Source: Actinomadura rubteroloni (lineage in GTDB: Bacteria; Actinomycetota; Actinomycetes; Streptosporangiales; Streptosporangiaceae). From it: DNA of 64,000 nucleotides. A program made the position numbers and the translations under genes. The stretch's first letter is position 1, and every line of letters begins with the position of its first letter. Under the pieces are notes generated by a model. It was given only the letters and a program-made list of their open reading frames with translations. It did no database searches and had not been told where the DNA came from. Below, piece by piece: positions 35,293-43,759 of the stretch. The DNA lies in the NCBI RefSeq assembly GCF_002911665.1, contig NZ_MTBP01000003.1, positions 558,001 through 622,000 on the forward strand, given 5' to 3'.

Positions 35293-36870
35293 ATGGACGG
35301 TTTCACGCCCTGGCCGCCGGAGTTCGCGGCCCGCTACGAGGCGGAGGGCCACTGGGGGCGGGATCTGCTGGGCGACGTCCCCGGCGGCGCGCCGGGCCGC
35401 ACCGCGCTGGTCGCGGGGGACACCCGGCTGACCTACGCGGAGCTGGACCTGCGCGTCCGGCGGGCGGCGGACGGCCTCACCGCGCTGGGCCTGCGCCGGG
35501 GCGACCGGGTGATCGTCCAGTTGCCCAACTCCGCCGGGTTCGCGGTGGTCTTCCTGGCGCTCGTGCGCAGCGGCATCGTTCCCGTCCTGGCGCTGCCCGC
35601 GCACCGGGCCGGCGAGATCCGGGAGCTGTGCGCGCTGACCGACGCGCGCGGCTATTTCATGAGCGAGACCGACGGGGACTTCGACGTCCGTCGGCTCGCC
35701 CGTTCTCTTCCGGTGGACCATGTCGTCGTGGACGGCGACGCGGGGGAATTCACCACACTCGCCGACGTCGAGGCGGCGGGCCGCGCGGACTCTGTGCCGG
35801 AGCGTCCGGAACCGGGCGACGTGGCCGTCCTGCTCCTTTCCGGCGGAACCACCGGGTCCCCGAAACTGATCCCGCGAACACACCGCGACTATGTCTACAA
35901 TCTTCGCGCGAGCGCGGAAGTATGCGGATTCGGCCGGGACACCGTCTATCTCGCGGCCCTTCCGGCGGCGCACAATTTCGCGCTGGCGTGCCCGGGGATC
36001 CTCGGCGCGCTGCACCGGGGCGGCACGGTGGTGATGGTGCCGACGACCTCGCCCGCCGAGACGTTCCCGCTGATCGAGCGGGAGCGCGTGACGGTGAGCG
36101 CGCTCGTCCCGCCCGCCGCGCTGCTGTGGGCGCGCGCGGCGGCGCGGACCCGGCACGACCTCGCGTCCCTGCGGCTCGTGCAGGTCGGCGGCGCCCGGCT
36201 CGCCCCCGAGCACGCCGCGACGGTGCCGCGCGCGCTCGGCTGCGCGCTCCAGCAGGTGTTCGGCATGGCGGAGGGCCTGCTGAACTTCACCCGCCCGGAC
36301 GACCCGCCGCATCTGGTCGAAGGCACGCAGGGACGCCCGCTTTCACCGGCCGACGAGATCTGCGTCGTGGACCCCGGCGGCGCCCCGGTCCCGCCCGGCG
36401 AGGTCGGCGAACTTCTCACCCGGGGCCCGTACACGCTGCGCGGCTACTACCGCGCGCCCGAGCACAACGCCCGCGCCTTCACGCCGGACGGCTTCTTCCG
36501 CACCGGCGACCTCGTGCGGCGGCTCCCGTCCGGGCATCTCGTGGTGGAAGGACGCACGAAGGAGCAGATCAACCGGGGCGGCGAGAAGTTCGCCGCCGCC
36601 GAGCTGGAAGGGCACCTGCTCGCGCATCCGGCGGTCCGCGACGCGGCCGTCGTCGGCCTGCCCGACCCGGTGCTCGGCGAGCGGACCTGCGCGTTCCTGG
36701 TCCCGCGGGACGGGACGCCGCCGCCCGCGCTCGCGGCGATCAAGGAGTTCCTGCGCGGCAGGGGCGTCGCCGCGTTCAAGTTCCCGGACCGGATCGAGGC
36801 CGTCGGCTCGTTCCCCCTGACCGGCGTCGGCAAGGTCGACAAGAACGGCCTGGCCGCCCGGCTGCGGTAG
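35293..36870 (+). CDS. Salicyl/2,3-dihydroxybenzoyl-AMP ligase
   Basis: A 525-residue adenylating enzyme that activates an aryl acid with ATP and loads it on a carrier protein. Core motifs: SGGTTGSPK at 183-191, PAAHN at 224-228 (the Asn that contacts the 2-hydroxyl in DhbE-type ligases), FGMAEG, FRTGD, EQINRGGEK and the terminal Lys in GVGKVDK. With salicylate synthase nearby, salicylate is the expected substrate. GGGAGG lies ten bases before the ATG. Confidence 0.9.
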   Translation: MDGFTPWPPEFAARYEAEGHWGRDLLGDVPGGAPGRTALVAGDTRLTYAELDLRVRRAADGLTALGLRRGDRVIVQLPNSAGFAVVFLALVRSGIVPVLALPAHRAGEIRELCALTDARGYFMSETDGDFDVRRLARSLPVDHVVVDGDAGEFTTLADVEAAGRADSVPERPEPGDVAVLLLSGGTTGSPKLIPRTHRDYVYNLRASAEVCGFGRDTVYLAALPAAHNFALACPGILGALHRGGTVVMVPTTSPAETFPLIERERVTVSALVPPAALLWARAAARTRHDLASLRLVQVGGARLAPEHAATVPRALGCALQQVFGMAEGLLNFTRPDDPPHLVEGTQGRPLSPADEICVVDPGGAPVPPGEVGELLTRGPYTLRGYYRAPEHNARAFTPDGFFRTGDLVRRLPSGHLVVEGRTKEQINRGGEKFAAAELEGHLLAHPAVRDAAVVGLPDPVLGERTCAFLVPRDGTPPPALAAIKEFLRGRGVAAFKFPDRIEAVGSFPLTGVGKVDKNGLAARLR

Positions 36871-36876
36871 CCGCCC

Positions 36877-37101
36877 TCAGCCGCCCGACATCAGGTGCTC
36901 CAGCTCCGCGACGGTCGTCGTGGCGTTGAACTCGGTCTCGTCCAGCCAGACGCCGAAGTCCTCCTCGATGCGGACGCGCAGCCGGAGCAGGGCGAGCGAA
37001 TCCAGGCCCAGGTGCTCGAACGTGTGCTGCGGCCGCAGGTCCGTCCGGTCGATCCCGGCGTCCTCGGCGATCAGCGCCGCCCAGGATCGGTCCTCGCCCA
37101 T
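36877..37101 (-). CDS. Acyl/aryl carrier protein
   Basis: 74 residues, acidic, four-helix carrier protein. The phosphopantetheine Ser is at residue 35 in LGLDSLALL. GGAG precedes the ATG. It converges on the AMP ligase gene with six bases between stops. It is the natural acceptor of the activated salicylate; no phosphopantetheinyl transferase is seen in the window. Confidence 0.9.
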   Translation of the reverse strand: MGEDRSWAALIAEDAGIDRTDLRPQHTFEHLGLDSLALLRLRVRIEEDFGVWLDETEFNATTTVAELEHLMSGG

Positions 37102-37224
37102 CGGCGCTCCTTGTCGTGACGAGCCAAGAGAAACGGGCGAGCCCGCCGCCGGTTCATTGCCGGTCCGGCGGTCACGAAGCGTGACGGCACGTCTGAGGCC
37201 AGTGGCCCGGAGGACAGCCCGTCG

Positions 37225-38121
37225 TCACCTCGCCGCGTGCTCGGCGCACAGGCAGCCGACGCCCCGTTCGATCCACTCCCGGCCGGACCACTCCGGATGG
37301 CGCTCGATCAGCAGCGCCCGGACCTCCGCGGCGACGGCGTCCTCGGCGAGCGCGGAGTCGCGGCGGCGCCAGGTCTCGTCGCGCAGTTCGCGCAGGTAGG
37401 CGGCGACGTCGGTGAGGATCTCCGGGCCGCCGGGGGCGCCGTGGCCGGGGACGACGACGGCGGGACGGGACGCGGCCAGCCGGTCCATGACCGTCAGCCA
37501 GCGCACGCCCGAGACGTCGGTGTCGTGCGGCGGGAACCACGGGAAGATGGCGAACTGCCCGGTCTCGGCCAGGTCGCCGGTGAACAGGACGCCCGCGTCC
37601 GGCACCTCGATCACCTGGTCGCCCCGGGTGTGGCCCCGGCCGGTGGGCCGCAGCCGGACGATCCGGCCGCCGAGGTCCAGGTCGTACGCGTCGTCGTAGA
37701 CCACGTCGGGGACGGGCACTTCGGCACCGTCCAGGCGGCGGGCGATCGCGTCGCCGAGGCCCCGGAACATCTGGAGGTAGGCCGCCCCCTTGGCGCCCAG
37801 ATCGTCGGCCTGCGCGCGGTTGACCAGATACGTGGCCCGGCCGGCGAAGGCGTGGGCGCCGAACGCGTGCTCGGGGTGAAAATGCGTCGTCGTCAGAAAC
37901 AGCCGACGGCCGCGCGCCACCTCATCGGCCAGCGCGAGGACCTGTTCGGCGTTGGCGGTGCCCATTCCCGTCTCCACGACGAGAACGGCCTCGGCGCCGC
38001 CGATGATGCCGATGTTGGGGACCAGCGGGACGTCGCGGTTCGGGACGATCAGCAGGTCGCGGGCGATCTCGTCGGCGTCGGTGACCCGGACGGCGGGGTC
38101 GGGGAGCTGTTCTTCGGTCAT
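37225..38121 (-). CDS. Metallo-beta-lactamase-fold hydrolase
   Basis: 298 residues. The metal motif is THFHPEHAFG, where the usual HxHxDH Asp is Glu; a downstream metal Asp is in LFTGDLAE and His in VPGHGAP. The ATG at 38121 is chosen because 32 upstream residues in frame are not conserved-looking. The substrate is unknown. It is divergent from a LysR gene, its likely regulator. Confidence 0.82.
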   Translation of the reverse strand: MTEEQLPDPAVRVTDADEIARDLLIVPNRDVPLVPNIGIIGGAEAVLVVETGMGTANAEQVLALADEVARGRRLFLTTTHFHPEHAFGAHAFAGRATYLVNRAQADDLGAKGAAYLQMFRGLGDAIARRLDGAEVPVPDVVYDDAYDLDLGGRIVRLRPTGRGHTRGDQVIEVPDAGVLFTGDLAETGQFAIFPWFPPHDTDVSGVRWLTVMDRLAASRPAVVVPGHGAPGGPEILTDVAAYLRELRDETWRRRDSALAEDAVAAEVRALLIERHPEWSGREWIERGVGCLCAEHAAR

Positions 38122-38203
38122 GCCCCGATTGCACCGCCGCCGCGTCCCGGACGTCCAAGACCGTTTGCGCGGGTGCGATGCCGTCCGGGTATCGTCGCCG
38201 GTC

Positions 38204-39055
38204 ATGGAGCTGCGCACGCTGCGCTATTTCGTCGCCGTCGCGGAGGAGCTGCACTTCGGCCGCGCCGCCGCCCGGCTGCACATGAGCCAGCCGCCGCTGA
38301 GCCGCGCGATCCGGCGGCTCGAGGACGATCTCGGCGCCGTCCTGCTGCACCGCTCCCCGGCGGGCGTCGCGCTCACGCCCGCCGGGAAGGTGCTGCTGGA
38401 CGAGGCGCGCACGCTGCTCGAACGGGCCGAGGGGGCGCGCGTGCGCGTGGCGGCGGTGGCGGGCGCCGCAGCGATCACTGTGGGGATCCTCGGGGACGGC
38501 GCCGATCCCGGCGCCGCGCGGCTGGCCGCCGCCTACCGGCGAAGGCATCCGGGCGTCGAGGTGCGCGTCCGCGAGGCCGACCTGACCGATCCGACGTGCG
38601 GCCTGCGCGCCGGACTGGTCGACGTGGCGTTGACCCGCGCGCCCTTCGACCCGGCGGGCCTCGCGGTGCGCGAACTGCGCGCCGACCCGGTGGGCGCGGT
38701 GCTGCGCGCCGACGATCCGCTCGCCGCCCGCGACCGCCTCGCCCTGGCCGACCTCGCCGGCCGCCGCTGGTTCCAGTTCCCGGACGGCACCGACGCCGCG
38801 TGGCGGGCGTACTGGAACGGCGGCGAGCCGCGCGAGGGCCCGGTGGTGCGCGGCGTCCGCGAGTGCGTGCAGGCCGTCCTGTGGAACGGGACGGTCGGCC
38901 TGAGCCCGCTCGGCCACGACCTGCCCGCGGAACTGGCCGTCGTCCCGCTGGCGGGCATGGCGCCGAGCCGCGTCGTGGTGGCGTGGCAGGCGGCCGACCC
39001 GAACCCGCTGATCAGGTCGTTCGTCCAGATCGCGACGTCGGTGTACCGGAGCTGA
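38204..39055 (+). CDS. LysR-family transcription regulator
   Basis: 283 residues: N-terminal winged helix (MELRTLRYFVAVAEELHFGR, MSQPPLSRAIRRLE) and a periplasmic-binding-like effector domain. The 82-base gap to the divergent metallo-hydrolase gene holds imperfect arms ATTGCACC (38128-38135) and GGTGCGAT (38172-38179), consistent with a LysR control region. The typical target is the divergent gene. Confidence 0.92.
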   Translation: MELRTLRYFVAVAEELHFGRAAARLHMSQPPLSRAIRRLEDDLGAVLLHRSPAGVALTPAGKVLLDEARTLLERAEGARVRVAAVAGAAAITVGILGDGADPGAARLAAAYRRRHPGVEVRVREADLTDPTCGLRAGLVDVALTRAPFDPAGLAVRELRADPVGAVLRADDPLAARDRLALADLAGRRWFQFPDGTDAAWRAYWNGGEPREGPVVRGVRECVQAVLWNGTVGLSPLGHDLPAELAVVPLAGMAPSRVVVAWQAADPNPLIRSFVQIATSVYRS

Positions 39056-39058
39056 GCG

Positions 39059-40012
39059 TCAGGCGGCGGTGGTGCCGACGGCGCTCGGCGCCAGGTAGGT
39101 CCGGACGAACGACGCGATGTCGCCGATCGCCCGGTCCGCCTCGGGGATGACGCCGGAGAACGCGGCGAACACGTGCACCTGCTTCTCGAAGATCTCGACC
39201 TTGTGCGGCACGCCGGCGTCCGCCAGGCGCTGGGCGAGCAGGTCGGTGTCGTAGCGCAGGGCCTCGTGCGAGCCCGACACGACCAGCACGGGCGGCAGCG
39301 TGCGCAGGTCCCGGTCGGCGGGGGCGGTGACGTCGCCCTCGGACAGGAGCAGGCGCTTGAGCCGCTCCAGGCGGTGGACGGGGATGTAGGCGTCCTTGCG
39401 CGTGTACGGGAACGCGGCGCGCTCCACGTGGTCGAGGGTGACGAGCGGGGCCAGCGTCGCGATCGCGGCCGGCACGGGCCGTCCCTGCTCGGCGGCGGTC
39501 AGGGCGGTGTTGAGGGCCAGGAAGCCGCCCGCCGAGTCACCGCCGAGCGCGATGTGCTCGCCCGCGATGCCCTGGGCCAGCAGCCACTCGTAGGTCTGCT
39601 GTGCGTCGGCCACCGACGTGGTCAGGGGCGCCCCGGGAAGCTGCCGGTAGGCGACCGAGAAGGCGGTGACGCCCGCCGCCTCGGCGATCTTGGCGATCAT
39701 GCGGCGGTGGGTCTTCAGGCCGCAGAAGAAGAACCCGCCGCCGTGGAAGTACAGCAGCACGCGGGACGGGTCGGCGTTCGCGGGGCGGATCCACTCGCCG
39801 TGGAAGCCGTCGAACTCCACGCGCTCGATCTGCGTCCCGCGCGGCGTCCGCATGACCAGGGGCGCGCCCAGCTCGAACACGCCCGCCAGGCGCAGGGTGC
39901 TGCGCGTCAGCGGCATGCCGAACAGCCACGGCTTGATCGCCAGCCGCAGGAAACGCTCGAAACTCCGCGCCCGGCCGCTGCGGCCCGGGACGAACTCAAC
40001 CACTGGATCCAT
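39059..40012 (-). CDS. Alpha/beta hydrolase of the hormone-sensitive-lipase family
   Basis: 317 residues. Oxyanion-hole motif HGGGFFF and nucleophile GDSAGGF are classic HSL-type. The Asp and His of the triad are probably in DAGVPHKVEIFEKQVHVF and its surroundings. It acts on short esters in this family. Start ATG 40012. It follows the tetR gene on the same strand by about 87 bases. Confidence 0.9.
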   Translation of the reverse strand: MDPVVEFVPGRSGRARSFERFLRLAIKPWLFGMPLTRSTLRLAGVFELGAPLVMRTPRGTQIERVEFDGFHGEWIRPANADPSRVLLYFHGGGFFFCGLKTHRRMIAKIAEAAGVTAFSVAYRQLPGAPLTTSVADAQQTYEWLLAQGIAGEHIALGGDSAGGFLALNTALTAAEQGRPVPAAIATLAPLVTLDHVERAAFPYTRKDAYIPVHRLERLKRLLLSEGDVTAPADRDLRTLPPVLVVSGSHEALRYDTDLLAQRLADAGVPHKVEIFEKQVHVFAAFSGVIPEADRAIGDIASFVRTYLAPSAVGTTAA

Positions 40013-40099
40013 GTGGGTACGCTGCCACACGCCGGGCGCCGGGGTTATGCAGTCGGCGACGAATCCGCGCCGCCGAAACTGAATCCGGCGACGCCCCGG

Positions 40100-40657
40100 T
40101 CAGGCGCGGACCCCGTCGGTGACCAGCCCGAGCAGCCGCACGGCGAGGTCGCGGCGGTCGGGGCCCTCGGCGATCAGCGCGATCCCGCCGAGGACGAGCA
40201 GCAGATCGTGGGCGTCCACCTCCGGCCGGATCGTGCCGCGCTCGGCGCCCGCCCGCAGCAGGACCGCGAGCGCGTCGCGGAGCAGGCCGCGGGTGCGCAT
40301 GCGGTCGTCCTCGGACGTCAGGACGGCCCGCAGCGCGTCGCCCATCGCGTGCTTGGCGGCCATGAAGTCCACGAACCGCTCCATCCACTCCCGCAGCGCG
40401 TCCAGGGGCTCCAGCCGTTCGAGCAGGGCGGGCGCCGTCGCGCACAGCCGGTCGACCTCGCTGCGGTAGACCGCCTCGATGAGCGTCTCGCGGCTCGGGA
40501 ACCGGCGGTAGAGCGTGCCGATGCCCACCCCCGCCTCCTGCGCGATGGCCTTCAGGGACGCGTCCGGCCCCGAGCGGGCGAACGCCCGCGCGGCGACCTC
40601 CAGCAGACGCGACTCGTTCTGCCGCGCGTCGGCGCGCAGCGGCCGTGCCGGTGGCAT
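40100..40657 (-). CDS. TetR-family transcription regulator
   Basis: 185 residues with an N-terminal TetR HTH (LKAIAQEAGVGIGTLYRRFP) and a C-terminal ligand domain. AAGGAGGAG lies five bases before the ATG at 40657. It is divergent from the SDR gene across a region with CGGAG-type dyads, so it likely represses the SDR and itself together with the downstream esterase. Confidence 0.92.
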   Translation of the reverse strand: MPPARPLRADARQNESRLLEVAARAFARSGPDASLKAIAQEAGVGIGTLYRRFPSRETLIEAVYRSEVDRLCATAPALLERLEPLDALREWMERFVDFMAAKHAMGDALRAVLTSEDDRMRTRGLLRDALAVLLRAGAERGTIRPEVDAHDLLLVLGGIALIAEGPDRRDLAVRLLGLVTDGVRA

Positions 40658-40679
40658 CGCGCTCCTCCTTCGTGCTTGC

Positions 40680-40724
40680 AAACGGAGCCGGGTCCGCTTA
40701 CGCTGAGCGGAGCCGACTCCGTTT
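40680..40724. promoter_or_regulatory. TetR operator candidate
   Basis: Inverted arms AAACGGAG (40680-40687) and CTCCGTTT (40717-40724) bracket the tetR/SDR gap. Inside, CGGAG-CCGA-CTCCG (40708-40721) is a second, tighter dyad, and CGGAGCCG occurs twice. Overlapping dyads between divergent tetR and target genes are a common operator layout. Confidence 0.5.
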
Positions 40725-40746
40725 AGTCTAGCGTGCTGGGAGCGCC

Positions 40747-41688
40747 ATGATGAGAGAACTGGTCACCACTCCGTTCGGTGCCGCCTCGACCGCCGCCGAG
40801 GTGATCGAGGGCGTCGACCTGCGCGGCCGACGGGCGGTCGTGACCGGCGGCTCGTCCGGTCTCGGCGCCGAGACCGCCCGCGCGCTCGCCGGCGCGGGCG
40901 CCGAGGTGACGCTCGCGGTCCGCGACACCGCCGCCGGGGACCGCGCCGCCGCGGACATCGCCGCGTCCACCGGCGCCCGCCCGCGCGTCGCCCCGCTCGA
41001 CCTCGCCGACCGCGCGTCGGTGGCGGCGTTCGTCGCCGCGTGGGACGGTCCGCTGCACGTCCTCGTGTGCAACGCCGGGGTCATGGCCCCGCCGGAGACC
41101 CGGACGCCCGAGGGCTGGGAACTGCAGTTCGCCACCAACCACCTCGGCCACTTCGCGCTGGCCACCGGCCTGCACCCGGCGCTCGCGGCGGCCGGGGACG
41201 CCCGCGTGGTCGCCGTCAGCTCGGTGGGCCACCTCAACGCCGACGTGGACTTCGAGGACCTGACGTACGAACGCGGCCCGTACGACCCGTGGTCGGCGTA
41301 CGGACGGTCCAAGACCGCCAACGTGCTGTTCGCCGTCGAGGCCGCCCGGCGCTGGGCCGGCGACGGGATCGCCGTGAACGCGCTGAACCCCGGCCGGATC
41401 ACCGCCACCAACCTGTCCCGCCACATCGGGGACGTGTCGGCCGCGCCGGCGTCGTTCGGCCCGCGCAGCACGGACGTGTCCTGGAAGACCGTCGCGCAGG
41501 GCGCCGCCACGTCCGTCCTGCTCGCCGCGTCGCCGCTGGTGGACGGGGTGACGGGCCGCTACTTCGAGGACTGCGCCGAGGCGGGGCCGCGCCGCGCGGG
41601 CGTCCGCCGCGGCGTCGCCGGCTACGCGCTGGATCCCGCGCGCGCGGCCCGGTTGTGGCGGGCGTCGCTCGCTCTCGTCGGCGAGTGA
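40747..41688 (+). CDS. Short-chain dehydrogenase/reductase (retinol-dehydrogenase-like)
   Basis: 313 residues, Rossmann fold with NAD(P) motif TGGSSGLG, NAGV, catalytic Ser in VAVSSVGH and Tyr/Lys in YGRSKTAN. It resembles light-dependent protochlorophyllide reductase-like and retinol-dehydrogenase-like SDRs. GGGAG precedes ATGATG; the second ATG (40750) is better spaced. Probably controlled by the divergent TetR. Confidence 0.9.
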   Translation: MMRELVTTPFGAASTAAEVIEGVDLRGRRAVVTGGSSGLGAETARALAGAGAEVTLAVRDTAAGDRAAADIAASTGARPRVAPLDLADRASVAAFVAAWDGPLHVLVCNAGVMAPPETRTPEGWELQFATNHLGHFALATGLHPALAAAGDARVVAVSSVGHLNADVDFEDLTYERGPYDPWSAYGRSKTANVLFAVEAARRWAGDGIAVNALNPGRITATNLSRHIGDVSAAPASFGPRSTDVSWKTVAQGAATSVLLAASPLVDGVTGRYFEDCAEAGPRRAGVRRGVAGYALDPARAARLWRASLALVGE

Positions 41689-41716
41689 GCGGGCCCGGGG
41701 TCCCCGCGGCGCGGAC

Positions 41717-42922
41717 CTAGACCCGGACGGGCAGCTCGGCGGGGCCGCGCAGGTTGACGCGGCCGTTCCAGACGACGTCCCCGTCGAACTCCAGGCGGGG
41801 GAAGCGCCGGACCAGGCGCTCGAAGGCCACCCGGCCTTCCAGCCGGGCGAGCGCGGCGCCGAGGCAGTGGTGGGGGCCGGCGCCGAAGGACACGTGCCGG
41901 CGGGCGTCCGGCCGGTCCAAACGCAACTGATCGGCGTCCGGCCCCCAGAACTCCTCGTCGCGGTTGGCCGACCCGACGCAGGCGATGACGAACGTGCCGG
42001 GCGGGATCTCCCGTCCGCGCACGGTGTACGGCGCGGTCGTGATGCGCCGCGTCTGCTGGACGGGCGAGTCGTAGCGCAGCAGTTCCTCGACGGCGTTGCC
42101 GGTCAGCCCGGGGTTCGCGCGCAGCGCGGCGAGCTGGCCGGGGTTGCGCAGCAGCGCGACGGTGCCGCCCGCGATGAGGTTCACGGTCGTCTCGTGGCCC
42201 GCGATGTAGAGCAGGACGACCTGGGCGACCAGCTCGTCGTCGGTGAGCCGGGCGCCGTCCTGCTCGGCCGCGATGAGGGCGGTCAGCAGGTCGTCGCCCG
42301 GGTCCCGCCGCTTGGCCGCGATCAGCTCCCGGACCAGCGCGACCATCGCGTCGCCCGCCCGCGCGACGGAGTCCAGGACGGCCGGGTCGAAGACGGGCTC
42401 CTGGGAGCGGACGAGCAGCCCGCTCAGCTCGCGGACGCGGTCGCTGCTGTCGGGCGGCAGGCCGAGCATCTCGGAGATCACCGCGAACGGCAGCGGGAAG
42501 GCCAGGGCGTCGACCAGGTCGGCGCGTCCCGCGTCGGCGACGCGGTCGAGCGCGGCGTCGACGAGTTCGGTGACGCGCGTTTCGAGCGCCGCGACGGCGC
42601 GCCGCGTGAACACTTTCGTCACGAGCGAGCGCAGCCGCGTGTGGTCCGGCGCGTCGTGCTCCAGCATCGTGCGGGCGAACATCGCGCCGGTCCCGCCCAG
42701 CCGCTCGTACTGGCCGAGGACGGCGCCGTGCGTCACGTTCCGCGGATTGGACGACAGCCCGGCGCGCAGGACGGCCGAGACGTCCCGGTAGGACGACAGG
42801 AGCCAGAATCCGGCGGCGCTCTCGTGCACCGGGTCGGCCGCGCGCAGGAAGCCGTAGGCGGGATACGGGTCGTCGGTGAAGTCGGCGCCGAGCGCCGCGA
42901 TCGGGTCGGGGGTCTCGGTCAT
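41717..42922 (-). CDS. Cytochrome P450
   Basis: 401 residues. AGHETT at 241-246, ExxR at 280-283 and heme loop FGAGPHHCLG with Cys353. It is close in style to CYP107/CYP105 enzymes. The start is 63 bases from a divergent TetR gene, its likely controller. No ferredoxin gene is adjacent. Confidence 0.93.
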   Translation of the reverse strand: MTETPDPIAALGADFTDDPYPAYGFLRAADPVHESAAGFWLLSSYRDVSAVLRAGLSSNPRNVTHGAVLGQYERLGGTGAMFARTMLEHDAPDHTRLRSLVTKVFTRRAVAALETRVTELVDAALDRVADAGRADLVDALAFPLPFAVISEMLGLPPDSSDRVRELSGLLVRSQEPVFDPAVLDSVARAGDAMVALVRELIAAKRRDPGDDLLTALIAAEQDGARLTDDELVAQVVLLYIAGHETTVNLIAGGTVALLRNPGQLAALRANPGLTGNAVEELLRYDSPVQQTRRITTAPYTVRGREIPPGTFVIACVGSANRDEEFWGPDADQLRLDRPDARRHVSFGAGPHHCLGAALARLEGRVAFERLVRRFPRLEFDGDVVWNGRVNLRGPAELPVRV

Positions 42923-42953
42923 CGGGCACCTCTTCGGGGGGCTGACCTCGCGC

Positions 42954-42984
42954 ATAACAATGTAATGAGCAGGTATAACATCGT
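42954..42984. promoter_or_regulatory. Direct-repeat operator candidate between P450 and TetR genes
   Basis: ATAACAATGT (42954-42963) and ATAACATCGT (42975-42984) match at 8 of 10 bases, 21 bases apart, about two helical turns. They are A/T-rich in a very G/C-rich stretch and abut the tetR start, as an autoregulatory site would. Confidence 0.4.
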
Positions 42985-42985
42985 C

Positions 42986-43708
42986 ATGGCCGAAGGTCCA
43001 GGGGAGAACGCGCGGCAGCGGCTCGTCGCCGCCGGCATCCGGCTGCTGGAGCGGGACGGGCCCGAGGCGCTGAACGCGCGCAAGCTGGCGGCGGAGATCG
43101 GCGCGTCCACGATGGCCGTCTACACGCACTTCGGCGGCATGGCCGGGCTCCATGAGGCGATCATGCGGGAGGCGTTCGTCCGCTTCGGCCGCCAGTTGCG
43201 AGCCGTGCCCCGCACCGACGACCCGGTCGCCGACCTGCTGGCGCTCGGGCTCGCCTACCGGGACTACGTCCTCGCCAACCCGCAGCGCTACCGGTTCATG
43301 ATCGGGCTCACCGGGCCGGGCGCGCACCCGCCGATCGGGCACGACCTGATCGCCGAGGGGACGCCCACCACGCTCGCCGAGAGTAACGCGGCGTTCGAGC
43401 AGCACGTCGAGACCGTGCGGCGCATCATGGCCGCCGGGCGGATCCGCCCCGACGACGCCATCGCCGTCGCCGCCCAGTTCTGGAGCGTTCTCCACGGCTA
43501 TGTGCTGCTGGAGGCCGCCGGGGTGTTCGGCGACGAGGGCAACGGCGTGCTGCGGGTCCTCGCGCCGCACGTCGTCAACCTGATGGTCGGGCTCGGCGAC
43601 GACCGCGCGGCGGCCGAGGCGTCGCTGCTGTCGCTCGCGGTCGCCCCGGCCCCGCCGCCCGCGCCGCCCGCGCCGCAGGCGCGCCGGGGTCGCCGTCCGC
43701 GCGCCTGA
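42986..43708 (+). CDS. TetR-family transcription regulator
   Basis: 240 residues. N-terminal HTH with LNARKLAAEIGASTMAVYTHFG and a C-terminal domain of the WHG/TetR_C_33 kind, ending in a Pro/Ala-rich tail (APPPAPPAPQ). An in-frame ATG at 42965 would lie inside the repeat region, so I prefer 42986. Divergent from the P450 gene, its probable target. Confidence 0.88.
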   Translation: MAEGPGENARQRLVAAGIRLLERDGPEALNARKLAAEIGASTMAVYTHFGGMAGLHEAIMREAFVRFGRQLRAVPRTDDPVADLLALGLAYRDYVLANPQRYRFMIGLTGPGAHPPIGHDLIAEGTPTTLAESNAAFEQHVETVRRIMAAGRIRPDDAIAVAAQFWSVLHGYVLLEAAGVFGDEGNGVLRVLAPHVVNLMVGLGDDRAAAEASLLSLAVAPAPPPAPPAPQARRGRRPRA

Positions 43709-43759
43709 CGCTCGCGCGCGGCTTGTTATTCAGTAGACCGGTCTGTAGATTTTCGGCCC

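Noticed and set aside
33345..36929. 1194-codon plus-strand frame across MFS, acyltransferase and ligase genes
   Set aside because: It crosses three genes with solid family support in other frames and its translation is repetitive Arg/Gly/Ala.
28464..37101. Siderophore cluster of mycobactin type
   Set aside because: Salicylate synthase and ligase fit, but no NRPS, PKS, lysine hydroxylase, iron-siderophore transporter or iron box is visible in the window.
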